5,291 bases of DNA, from positions 1 to 5,291 of the forward strand of contig JAHZBS010000174.1 of assembly GCA_019423265.1 (NCBI GenBank). The letters are read 5' to 3'. The DNA is from Clostridiales bacterium (GTDB lineage Bacteria > Bacillota_A > Clostridia > Lachnospirales > Bianqueaceae). The notes under the pieces are model-generated. The model did no database searches and was not told the DNA's origin. It saw only the letters and a list, made by a program, of their open reading frames with translations. Positions 1 to 5,291 of the stretch are shown one piece after another. The translations under genes and the position numbers were made by a program. Within the stretch, counting starts at the first letter, position 1. Each line of letters starts with the position of its first letter.

Positions 1-1
1 G

Positions 2-145
2 GGGGAAACCTCCGGCCACTTCCAGGATGTGGAGGCGCTGTACGCGGATTGCGACAAGGACTGCATCCTTGCTGTGGTACGGCAGACAGGACCTGCCTGC
101 CATACCGGCAGCTACAGCTGCTTTTTCAATCGGATTACAGAGTAA
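2..145 (+). CDS. hisI: Phosphoribosyl-AMP cyclohydrolase, C-terminal part (5' end outside window)
   Basis: HisI opens the adenine ring of phosphoribosyl-AMP to give ProFAR, the third step of histidine synthesis, in the cytoplasm. The 47 visible residues are in frame from base 2 and end at TAA 143-145. They carry the family's hallmark C-terminal motifs: GETSGH at residues 1-6, ADCDKD at 15-20, and [11 protein letters not shown] at 32-42. From the known family, Cys17, Cys33 and Cys40 should be the zinc ligands, and Asp16, Asp18 and Asp20 the second metal site; all are present. Stand-alone HisI proteins are usually about 100-130 residues, so roughly the N-terminal half is missing off the left edge. 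There is no HisE domain after the SCFF motif. The protein stops four residues after Phe42-Asn43, so this is the unfused form and hisE follows as its own gene 67 nt downstream. The assignment is firm; the start cannot be seen. Confidence 0.95.
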   Translation, partial: GETSGHFQDVEALYADCDKDCILAVVRQTGPACHTGSYSCFFNRITE

Positions 146-151
146 AACAGA

Positions 152-180
152 TTGCAACAAATCATATCCTGTGCTATAAT
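152..180 (+). promoter_or_regulatory. Candidate sigma-A (sigma-70) promoter with extended -10, in the hisI-hisE gap
   Basis: TATAAT lies at 175-180 and is a perfect -10 consensus. TG at 172-173 plus one base makes it a perfect extended -10 (TGnTATAAT). TTGCAA at 152-157 matches the -35 consensus TTGACA at 4 of 6 positions, with an ideal 17-bp spacer (158-174). Transcription would be expected to start around 186-188, giving hisE a leader of about 25 nt that contains its ribosome binding site. The site sits wholly inside the 67-nt gap after hisI. It could therefore supply hisE and the following aromatic genes independently of the upstream histidine promoter. This is seen in sequence only; activity is inferred. 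Confidence 0.7.
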
Positions 181-195
181 ACACCAAGATCATAT

Positions 196-203
196 GGAGG
201 AGG
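196..203 (+). promoter_or_regulatory. hisE ribosome binding site
   Basis: GGAGGAGG is a very strong Shine-Dalgarno sequence, 9 nt before the GTG at 213. It fixes GTG as the start codon, as no ATG in this frame lies nearby at suitable spacing. Confidence 0.85.
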
Positions 204-212
204 CAGATCCAA

Positions 213-503
213 GTGGAACAAAAAGATATTTTGCAGAGAATTTATGACATTGTCGTCGACCGCAGGGAGAATCCCAAAGAGGGATCCTATACCAATTATC
301 TGTTTGATAAAGGCATCGATAAGATATTGAAGAAAGTTGGGGAGGAGACGGCGGAGGTTATCATTGGAGCGAAGAATCCGGGAAAAGACGAGGTCGTCTA
401 CGAAATCTCCGATCTCCTCTATCATCTGACCGTTCTGATGGTGGAGAAGGGCGTGGTCTGGGAGGATTTATACCGAGAGCTGGAGAGCCGGTATAAGAAG
501 TAA
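213..503 (+). CDS. hisE: Phosphoribosyl-ATP pyrophosphatase
   Basis: HisE hydrolyses phosphoribosyl-ATP to phosphoribosyl-AMP and pyrophosphate, the second step of histidine synthesis, and feeds HisI encoded just upstream. The product is 96 residues, a normal length for a stand-alone HisE. It is an all-alpha MazG-like NTP pyrophosphatase. The metal-binding motifs are visible as EExxE (Glu44, Glu45, Glu48) and ExxD (Glu64, Asp67). The typical SYTNYLF segment at 25-31 and the DLLYHL helix at 67-72 are also present. Translation begins at a GTG behind a strong ribosome binding site. The gene is separated from hisI by 67 nt that include a good promoter, and is followed 3 nt after its stop by a perfect hairpin. 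Its codons look more A/T-rich than those of the aromatic genes downstream. In many bacteria HisI and HisE are fused; here they are separate. Confidence 0.95.
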   Translation: MEQKDILQRIYDIVVDRRENPKEGSYTNYLFDKGIDKILKKVGEETAEVIIGAKNPGKDEVVYEISDLLYHLTVLMVEKGVVWEDLYRELESRYKK

Positions 504-505
504 GG

Positions 506-533
506 AGCAGCAAAAGCTGCTGCTTTTGCTGCT
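506..533 (+). repeat. Perfect 12-bp inverted repeat (hairpin) between hisE and tyrA
   Basis: The arm AGCAGCAAAAGC (506-517) is perfectly complementary to GCTTTTGCTGCT (522-533), with the 4-nt loop TGCT. It begins 3 nt after the hisE stop codon. The bases after it (GTAGGATGGC) contain no T run on this strand, and the opposite strand has none either, so it is not a textbook intrinsic terminator. A shorter alternative hairpin, AGCAGC (506-511) with GCTGCT (516-521) around an AAAA loop, uses the same left arm and excludes the long one. Likely roles are partial termination, or RNA processing or 3'-end protection that separates histidine from aromatic expression. This is inferred. Confidence 0.75.
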
Positions 534-575
534 GTAGGATGGCAGGACAGTAGGGTAGATGTGTTTTCGCAGCAT

Positions 576-580
576 GGAGG
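576..580 (+). promoter_or_regulatory. tyrA ribosome binding site
   Basis: GGAGG lies 10 nt before the ATG at 591. It supports that start over the in-frame GTG at 561, which has only a weak purine stretch (AGTAGGG) upstream. Confidence 0.75.
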
Positions 581-590
581 GAAAGGGAAT

Positions 591-1523
591 ATGAGAGACA
601 GAGGGACATTGCCCACACTTTTACAGGGGCAGACGCTGATCGTGGGCCTGGGGCTCATGGGCGCCTCCCTGGCGAAAGGGATCAAGGATTTATCCGCCAG
701 CGCCTGGGTGGTGGGGCTTGATCGGAAGGAACAGCCCATTCTTCGCGGCCTTGAGGAAAAGGTTCTCGATCAAGGGGCTGTTTTGTCGGTTCAGGAAGAC
801 TCCGTTCGCTCCCTGATTCGGGGGGCGGCGCTCATTGTTTTATCCATGTACCCCGACGGAATTCTGGACTTTGTCTCGCGCTACCGCCAGGTTTTTTCAG
901 AGGGGACGGTTCTTATGGATATCTGTGGGCTGAAGGGGTTCTTTTTGGATGAGGCGCAGCGCATGTTGCCGGAGGGGGTGGAGTTCATCGGAACGCATCC
1001 CATGGCGGGGAAGGAAAAGAGCGGGTATGAGTATGCCAATGGGGAGATTTTCCTGGGGGCGAATTTTATCATAACGCCCACCCAGCGCAACCGGAGGGAG
1101 ACGATCGATCAAGTTCGCGCTATGGCGCGAGAGCTGGGGTTTGGGCGGATCCGAGAGGTGGAACCCAGAGAGCATGACGAGGTCATAGCCTACACCAGCC
1201 ACATGCCCCATGTGTTGGCCGCCGCCCTGGTCAATTCCTGGATGGGGACGGAGGATGTCAGTTCCTTTGCCGGCGGAAGTTTTCGGGATGTGACGCGGGT
1301 TGCGGATATCAACAGCGCCCTGTGGGCACAGCTATTCTGCTACAATTCTCAGGCCCTCGGCGGTGAACTGCGCCGGTTCTCCAAGACGTTGGATGAGCTG
1401 GCGGAGCTGGTGGAGCAGAGGGATCGGCCGCAGATCGAAGCGTTTCTTGCCCGGGCGTCGGAGAGAAAAGAACGATGGAACAGGGAAGGAGACCGCTATG
1501 ATGACGGATCGCGTACACATTGA
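591..1523 (+). CDS. tyrA: Prephenate dehydrogenase
   Basis: TyrA oxidatively decarboxylates prephenate to 4-hydroxyphenylpyruvate, the committed step to tyrosine. The product is 310 residues. The N-terminal Rossmann fold shows GLGLMG (19-24, GxGxxG). Asp44 at the end of the second strand suggests NAD+ rather than NADP+. The catalytic HPMAG motif is at 136-140, with His136 as the expected catalytic histidine. The helical C-terminal domain has SHMPH (203-207) and FRDVTRVA (231-238), where Arg236 probably contacts prephenate. There is no C-terminal ACT domain and no fused chorismate mutase, so direct tyrosine feedback through such a domain is not expected. The start at ATG 591 is chosen for its ribosome binding site and because the conserved dinucleotide-binding strand follows at a normal distance; a GTG 30 nt upstream would add ten unremarkable residues. 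The last 14 residues are a hydrophilic tail whose codons contain the aroA ribosome binding site and start, with a 26-bp overlap. Confidence 0.94.
   Translation: MRDRGTLPTLLQGQTLIVGLGLMGASLAKGIKDLSASAWVVGLDRKEQPILRGLEEKVLDQGAVLSVQEDSVRSLIRGAALIVLSMYPDGILDFVSRYRQVFSEGTVLMDICGLKGFFLDEAQRMLPEGVEFIGTHPMAGKEKSGYEYANGEIFLGANFIITPTQRNRRETIDQVRAMARELGFGRIREVEPREHDEVIAYTSHMPHVLAAALVNSWMGTEDVSSFAGGSFRDVTRVADINSALWAQLFCYNSQALGGELRRFSKTLDELAELVEQRDRPQIEAFLARASERKERWNREGDRYDDGSRTH
1487..1491 (+). promoter_or_regulatory. aroA ribosome binding site inside tyrA
   Basis: AGGAG lies within the last codons of tyrA, 6 nt before ATG 1498 and 9 nt before ATG 1501. It rules out the much longer open frame that extends upstream into tyrA, but cannot decide between the two adjacent ATGs. 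Confidence 0.75.
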
Positions 1524-2802
1524 ACCAGGGACTGTTGGGGGAGCCATCGGGATTCCCTCATCCAAAAGCATCGGTCACCGGGCGATCATCTGCGCCGGGC
1601 TGGCGGACGGGGGTTCCACAATCCGCAATGTCACCATGTCGAAGGATATAGAAGCGACCATCGGCGCTATGAAAGCCCTGGGCGCCTCGGTTGAATGTGG
1701 GGAAGAGGGGACGCTGCGGATCGCCGGCCTTTCGCGGGGGACGGTGCCGCGGAACCGTGTGGTTTCCATCGATTGCCAGGAGTCGGGATCGACCCTTCGG
1801 TTTATGATTCCCCTCGCCGCCGCGCTGGGGATACCGGCCCGGTTTTGCGGACAGGGGCGTTTGGCGGAGCGCCCTATGGATGTGTACTATGATCTGTTCC
1901 GCAGACAAGGGCTGCGGTTTGAGACACAAAACGGCGGACTGCCGCTGGCGGTGCTGGACCCTCTACAGCCGGGGAGTATCTCGGTGGCCGGAAATATCAG
2001 CTCCCAATTTATAACAGGGCTGCTCCTGGCGCTTCCCCTGCTGCGGCAGGATTCCGTCATTGAGGTGACGACGCCGCTGGAATCGATCCCCTATGTCGAT
2101 TTGACGCTTCAAGTGCTGAAGACCTTTGGGGTCACCGTTGAACACCAGGGGTACGAGCGGTTTCAGATACCGGGTGGACAGCGATATCAGGCGCGGGAGT
2201 GTACGGTGGAGGGGGATTACTCCCAGGCTGCCTTTTTTATGGCCGCCGCTGCCGTGGCGGGGGAGAAGGAGGGACTGCGCCTGGAGGGGTTGTCCCCGTC
2301 CTCCGCTCAGGGCGACCGGGCGATCTGTGATATTTTGCAGTCCATGGGAGCGCGGCTTGTCTGGGAGACGGAGGATGCCGTGTGCGTGTATCCCTGTGGA
2401 AAACTGCGGGGGCGTGTGCTGGATGTGTCCCAATGTCCGGATCTGGTGCCGATTTTGGCGGTGCTGGGGGCTTACGCTGAGGGAACGACCGCCATTGTCA
2501 ACGCGCAGAGGCTGCGGTATAAAGAATCCGACCGCTTGGCGGCGGTATGGGAGGAATTGTCCGCGGTGGGGGTGGATATCGAGCAGACGGAGGATGGGCT
2601 TCGCATCGCGGGCCGGCCCGATGGGGGATACCCGGGAGGCGAGGCAAAGAGCTGGAATGATCACCGCATTGCCATGGCGATGGCGGTCTTTGCGCTGAAG
2701 ACGCAGCGGGGCGTCTCCCTGGAGGGAGCCGGAAGCGTAGCCAAATCCTGGCCTTCTTTTTGGGATGATCTGACAATGATTGGAGGAGTGCTACATGAGT
2801 GA
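1498..2802 (+). CDS. aroA: 3-phosphoshikimate 1-carboxyvinyltransferase (EPSP synthase)
   Basis: AroA transfers the enolpyruvyl group of PEP to shikimate-3-phosphate, giving EPSP, the sixth step of the shikimate pathway. The 434-residue product has the family's normal length and the two-domain inside-out barrel pattern. Recognisable sites, by alignment from memory with E. coli, are: SSKS..HR (21-28; Lys23 and Arg28 bind substrates), ESGSTLRF (95-102; PEP/glyphosate loop), RPM (125-127), SSQF (168-171; shikimate-3-phosphate site), GDYSQAAFF (239-247), PDLVP (314-318; Asp315 as catalytic Asp), KESDR (342-346; Glu343 and Arg346), NDHRIAM (387-393; Arg390) and Lys416. No catalytic residue appears missing. 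The PEP loop differs from the E. coli NAGTAMRP motif: Gly97 is retained, but the Pro101 position is Phe102. Two ATGs in tandem (1498, 1501) are both plausible starts. The gene overlaps tyrA by 26 bp and aroC by 8 bp, implying coupled translation. Confidence 0.96.
   Translation: MMTDRVHIEPGTVGGAIGIPSSKSIGHRAIICAGLADGGSTIRNVTMSKDIEATIGAMKALGASVECGEEGTLRIAGLSRGTVPRNRVVSIDCQESGSTLRFMIPLAAALGIPARFCGQGRLAERPMDVYYDLFRRQGLRFETQNGGLPLAVLDPLQPGSISVAGNISSQFITGLLLALPLLRQDSVIEVTTPLESIPYVDLTLQVLKTFGVTVEHQGYERFQIPGGQRYQARECTVEGDYSQAAFFMAAAAVAGEKEGLRLEGLSPSSAQGDRAICDILQSMGARLVWETEDAVCVYPCGKLRGRVLDVSQCPDLVPILAVLGAYAEGTTAIVNAQRLRYKESDRLAAVWEELSAVGVDIEQTEDGLRIAGRPDGGYPGGEAKSWNDHRIAMAMAVFALKTQRGVSLEGAGSVAKSWPSFWDDLTMIGGVLHE
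2782..2788 (+). promoter_or_regulatory. aroC ribosome binding site inside aroA
   Basis: GGAGGAG lies in the final codons of aroA, 6 nt before ATG 2795. It selects this ATG over an in-frame TTG at 2780 that overlaps the site itself. Confidence 0.85.
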
Positions 2803-3874
2803 CGTTTGGGGAAATGCTGTCAAGCTGTCGATTTTCGGGGAGTCCCATGGCCCAGCCATTGGGATCGTCCTCGACGGAATCGAACCGGGCGTGCAGCTTG
2901 ATATGGAGGAGATCCGGAGGCAGATGGCGCGCCGGGCACCAGGGCAAAAGCTGTCCACGCCGAGAAGGGAAGCGGATGAAGTCCAGATACTCAGCGGGGT
3001 TCGGGACGGGCGGACCTGCGGCACATCCATCTGCGCCGTGATCGCCAACACCAACACCCGCTCAGCGGATTATGAGCGGACAGCGGCGCTGCTGCGGCCA
3101 TCCCATGCGGATTACACAGGGCACATCAAGTATAAGGGATTTGAGGACTTCCGGGGAGGAGGCCACTTTTCCGGCAGGATCACAGCGCCCATCGTGTTCG
3201 CCGGCGCCGTGTGCCGGCAGATTCTCAGAGAGCGGCTTGGGATCGCGGCTGGCAGCCATATCCTCCAGCTGTATACGGCGGGGGAGGGCTCGTTTGAGGA
3301 GGAAGATCTGACGGAGGAAACGCTGGACAAGCTTTCCCACAGGAGGATTCCCACTCTCAGGCCGGAGCTGGAAGGCCAGATTGAGGACATTGTCGAGAGT
3401 GCCAGAATGAGCCTGGATTCCGTGGGCGGCGTTGTGGAGACAGCCTTTCTCAATCTTCCGGCTGGTCTGGGAGATCCCTTTTTTGATTCCATGGAGAGCC
3501 GCATCTCCCATCTGCTATTTTCTGTGCCGGCAGTGAAAGGCGTTTCTTTTGGAAGCGGCTTTGGATTTGCGGGAATGAAAGGCTCGGAGGCCAATGATTC
3601 CTTCTACCTTGACAACGGCGCAGTCCGTACCCGCTCAAATCACAACGGAGGGATTCTGGGCGGCATTACCAGCGGAATGCCTCTTGTCTTTCAGACGGTG
3701 ATCAAGCCGACAGCGTCCATTGCAAGACCCCAGCCGACAGTGAATTTGACCGCGATGAAGGAAGAGACCCTATCCATCACCGGGCGCCATGATCCCTGCA
3801 TCGTCCTTCGCGCCATTCCGGTGCTGGAGGCCATGGGGGCGATCGCAATCTATGACGCATGGAGGCAGCTATGA
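2795..3874 (+). CDS. aroC: Chorismate synthase
   Basis: AroC eliminates phosphate from EPSP to give chorismate, using reduced FMN as catalyst. It is the last shikimate step and takes the product of AroA encoded just upstream. The 359-residue product has the usual length. Family signatures are visible: GESHGPAIG (15-23, with His18 the expected catalytic histidine), RPSHADYT (102-109, with His105 the second conserved histidine), RGGGHFSGRITAP (121-133), NHNGGILGG in the C-terminal third, KPTASI, and GRHDPC (330-335). The central motif differs from the common RGGGxSSARET form; I recall the HFSGR version from clostridial proteins, so it is probably a lineage variant rather than a defect. No FMN reductase domain is present, so reduced FMN must come from another protein. 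The ATG at 2795 lies inside the end of aroA (ATGAGTGA, 8-bp overlap), and the stop overlaps the pheA start by 4 bp (ATGA). Confidence 0.97.
   Translation: MSDVWGNAVKLSIFGESHGPAIGIVLDGIEPGVQLDMEEIRRQMARRAPGQKLSTPRREADEVQILSGVRDGRTCGTSICAVIANTNTRSADYERTAALLRPSHADYTGHIKYKGFEDFRGGGHFSGRITAPIVFAGAVCRQILRERLGIAAGSHILQLYTAGEGSFEEEDLTEETLDKLSHRRIPTLRPELEGQIEDIVESARMSLDSVGGVVETAFLNLPAGLGDPFFDSMESRISHLLFSVPAVKGVSFGSGFGFAGMKGSEANDSFYLDNGAVRTRSNHNGGILGGITSGMPLVFQTVIKPTASIARPQPTVNLTAMKEETLSITGRHDPCIVLRAIPVLEAMGAIAIYDAWRQL
3861..3865 (+). promoter_or_regulatory. pheA ribosome binding site inside aroC
   Basis: GGAGG lies in the last codons of aroC, 5 nt before ATG 3871. The in-frame ATG at 3859 runs into this site and has no Shine-Dalgarno sequence of its own, so 3871 is preferred. 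Confidence 0.8.
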
Positions 3875-4989
3875 GTGAAGAGATACAAACCCTGAGACAG
3901 CAAATCAATGAGGTGGACAAACAGCTGGCGGAGCTCTTTGACCGCCGCATGACCATATCCAAGGGGGTCGCTCTCTATAAGCAGGAGCACAATCTGCCGA
4001 TTTTTGACAAAGAGCGGGAGCAGCAGGTTCTCGCCCAGGTTGTGGAAGCCTACCCCCACCGGGATCAGGCGTTTCACAAGTCCTTGGTTACATTTTTTCA
4101 GACCCTTATGGATCTCAGCAAGGAGAGCCAGAAACAGTGGATCACCGACCAGGCGGCCATTGGATACTATGGGGTGCCAGGATCCTTTTCCAATGAGGCA
4201 TTAGAGTGTTTTTTTGGCGCGGATGGTGTTCACAAAAGCTATCGGACTTTTGAGGAAGAGTTTAAAGCGCTGGCGGAGGGGGAGATCCGGTATGGCGTAT
4301 TCCCCATTGAGAATTCGACTACGGGCATTATCAACGAGGTCTACGATCTGTTGGCCGCCTATGATTTCTACATTGTTCGGGAGGGCTCCCTGCGCATTGA
4401 GCAGAATCTGTTGGGCCTCCCGGGGGCGAAGCTTGAGGAGATCACGGAGGTGTACTCCCACGCCCAGGGATTTGCACAGTCGGCGGAGTTTTTCAGCGTC
4501 CATCCCAATTGGACTCTGATCCCGTTCTACAGCACGGCGAAAAGCGCCGAGCGCGTGGCGAAGGAGCAGGACCCGCGGAAAGCGTGCGTGGCGGGAAAGA
4601 GGGCGGCGAAACTCCACGGGCTTGAAATTTTGCAGGCGGGGATCCAGGATAATTCGCAGAACTTCACCCGCTTTGTGGTGATCAGCCCCAACATGGAGGT
4701 TCCGGCGGGAGCTGACAAGATCAGCCTGTACTTTACGCTGGAGCACAAGCCGGGCAGCCTGTTTGCGGCGCTGGAGGAGGTCTCGAAGCGCGGGCTGAAT
4801 CTGTTGAAGATCGAATCGCGTCCGATCAAGGGACAGATCTGGGAGTACAGCTTTTTTATGGATCTGGAGGGAAATGTGGACGACCCGTCTGTGGCGGAGG
4901 CGCTGCGCATGGCGCGGCGGCATTGTATCGATTGGAAGCTCCTGGGCAATTACGCGCAAAAGCCGGCCGGCTCCCTGGCATCCCTGTGA
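3871..4989 (+). CDS. pheA: Bifunctional chorismate mutase / prephenate dehydratase (P-protein) with ACT domain
   Basis: This enzyme rearranges chorismate to prephenate, then dehydrates and decarboxylates it to phenylpyruvate, the phenylalanine precursor. The product is 372 residues. Residues 1-90 are an AroQ-type helical chorismate mutase. Its active-site set is intact when aligned with E. coli: Arg9, Arg26, Lys37, Asp46, Arg49, Glu50 and probably Gln87. Residues about 96-272 are prephenate dehydratase, starting IGYYGVPGSFS, with PIENSTTG at 145-152 and the catalytic TRF at 266-268 preceded by DNSQN. Residues about 283-360 are an ACT domain, with PGSL at 294-297 and ESRP at 315-318, the motifs that bind phenylalanine for feedback inhibition in this family. 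The ATG overlaps the aroC stop by 4 bp (ATGA), so translation is probably coupled. It also supplies prephenate for TyrA from the same operon, as no other chorismate mutase is encoded here. Confidence 0.97.
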   Translation: MSEEIQTLRQQINEVDKQLAELFDRRMTISKGVALYKQEHNLPIFDKEREQQVLAQVVEAYPHRDQAFHKSLVTFFQTLMDLSKESQKQWITDQAAIGYYGVPGSFSNEALECFFGADGVHKSYRTFEEEFKALAEGEIRYGVFPIENSTTGIINEVYDLLAAYDFYIVREGSLRIEQNLLGLPGAKLEEITEVYSHAQGFAQSAEFFSVHPNWTLIPFYSTAKSAERVAKEQDPRKACVAGKRAAKLHGLEILQAGIQDNSQNFTRFVVISPNMEVPAGADKISLYFTLEHKPGSLFAALEEVSKRGLNLLKIESRPIKGQIWEYSFFMDLEGNVDDPSVAEALRMARRHCIDWKLLGNYAQKPAGSLASL

Positions 4990-4990
4990 G

Positions 4991-4997
4991 AGAGGAG
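4991..4997 (+). promoter_or_regulatory. rnhA ribosome binding site
   Basis: AGAGGAG lies in the 15-nt gap after pheA, 7 nt before the GTG at 5005. This supports GTG as the start, and the first conserved strand of the protein follows at once. Confidence 0.75.
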
Positions 4998-5004
4998 ACC
5001 AGCG

Positions 5005-5291
5005 GTGAAGGATGTGACGATCTATACGGACGGCGCCTGCCGGGGCAACCCCGGCAACGGCGGGTTTGGCGGGGTGCGGCAGGTTGGCGAGGAGCGGGGC
5101 CGGCAAATTCAGAAGGAGGGGTCGAGGGGATACCGGATGACCACCAACAACCGCATGGAGATCCTGGCGGCGGTGGAGGGGCTGGCTGCGCTCAAGATAC
5201 CATGCCGGGTTGCGCTGTACTCGGACTCCCAATACCTGGTCAACGCCATTGAGAAGGGGTGGGTGGAAAAGTGGAGGCGAAACGGCTGGTA
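5005..5291 (+). CDS. rnhA: Ribonuclease HI, N-terminal part (3' end outside window)
   Basis: RNase HI cuts the RNA strand of RNA-DNA hybrids and helps remove primers and R-loops. The 95 visible residues from GTG 5005 stay open to the right edge. They show the type 1 RNase H pattern: YTDGACRGNPGNGGFG at 7-22, TTNNRMEI at 46-53, YSDSQYLVNAI at 72-82, and the WVEKWRRNGW basic handle at 86-95. Three of the four catalytic carboxylates are visible (Asp9, Glu52, Asp74); the fourth Asp and the conserved His lie beyond the window. The WxxKWxxNGW segment is the substrate-binding protrusion typical of the bacterial E. coli-like form. The stretch between the first and second motifs is a few residues longer than in E. 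coli. The gene follows pheA by 15 nt on the same strand, so it may be transcribed with the aromatic operon, though it has no known role there. Confidence 0.95.
   Translation, partial: MKDVTIYTDGACRGNPGNGGFGGVRQVGEERGRQIQKEGSRGYRMTTNNRMEILAAVEGLAALKIPCRVALYSDSQYLVNAIEKGWVEKWRRNGW

Noticed and set aside
49..330. Plus-strand open frame across the end of hisI and start of hisE
   Set aside because: It runs out of frame through the conserved HisI motifs, the promoter and the hisE ribosome binding site, and has no recognisable product.
561..590. GTG 561 as an alternative tyrA start
   Set aside because: Its upstream purine stretch is weak, the ten extra residues show no conservation that I recognise, and GGAGG 576-580 is placed properly for ATG 591.
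504..590. T-box, riboswitch, attenuator or second promoter before tyrA
   Set aside because: The 87-nt gap is too short for a T-box and shows no T-box sequence, no leader peptide rich in Phe or Tyr codons, and no U-run terminator. TAGGAT (535-540) and TAGGGT (551-556) lack a -35 at 16-18 bp.
1115..1130. TCGCGC-TATG-GCGCGA hairpin within tyrA
   Set aside because: A 6-bp stem inside G/C-rich coding sequence, encoding ordinary TyrA residues (VRAMARE region). Such stems are expected by chance and nothing regulatory is nearby.
1300..1497. Upstream extension of the aroA reading frame into tyrA
   Set aside because: The 66 added residues do not resemble EPSP synthase and overlap conserved TyrA codons. 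The conserved N-terminus begins just after ATG 1498, which has its own AGGAG.
1963..2664. Minus-strand open frame of 233 codons opposite aroA
   Set aside because: Antisense shadow of a well-conserved enzyme gene, low-complexity basic/proline-rich translation, and no convincing ribosome binding site case.
4201..5232. Long minus-strand open frame (343 codons) opposite pheA and rnhA
   Set aside because: It lies antisense to two genes with intact catalytic motifs, its translation is rich in Arg, Leu, Pro and His without a recognisable domain, and it is the usual by-product of G/C-rich third codon positions.

Overview
The window is a compact, single-strand stretch of core amino-acid biosynthesis genes from a bacterium. 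In order, all on the + strand, it holds the 3' end of hisI, a complete hisE, complete tyrA, aroA, aroC and pheA, and the 5' part of rnhA. The genes cover almost every base. The only non-coding gaps are 67 nt (hisI-hisE), 87 nt (hisE-tyrA) and 15 nt (pheA-rnhA). No tRNA, rRNA, CRISPR array, insertion sequence, phage gene or toxin/defence gene was seen.

The organism is most likely a member of the Bacillota, probably class Clostridia, with moderately high G+C. This is inferred from strong GGAGG-type ribosome binding sites before every gene, GTG starts on hisE and rnhA, separate rather than fused hisI and hisE, the tyrA-aroA-aroC-pheA order, and motif variants in AroA (SGSTLRF) and AroC (RGGGHFSGR) that I associate with clostridial sequences. 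A finer assignment cannot be supported without a search.

Region 1 (1-503) is the tail of a histidine operon. HisI and HisE catalyse two neighbouring early steps of histidine synthesis, from phosphoribosyl-ATP via phosphoribosyl-AMP to ProFAR. They are often one fused protein, but here they are two genes. A well-formed sigma-A type promoter with a perfect extended -10 lies between them. A 12-bp perfect hairpin starts 3 nt after the hisE stop.

Region 2 (591-4989) is the terminal shikimate/aromatic block. AroA makes EPSP from shikimate-3-phosphate and PEP, and AroC turns EPSP into chorismate. PheA (chorismate mutase + prephenate dehydratase + ACT domain) takes chorismate to phenylpyruvate. TyrA takes prephenate to 4-hydroxyphenylpyruvate. 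The four genes overlap by 26, 8 and 4 bp, so they are very probably co-transcribed and translationally coupled. The ACT domain of PheA carries the ESRP motif expected of phenylalanine feedback control.

Region 3 (5005-5291) begins ribonuclease HI, which runs off the right edge.

Nothing here looks like a new biological system. The points most worth checking are the internal promoter, the hairpin between the histidine and aromatic genes, and the non-E. coli-like PEP/glyphosate loop of AroA.
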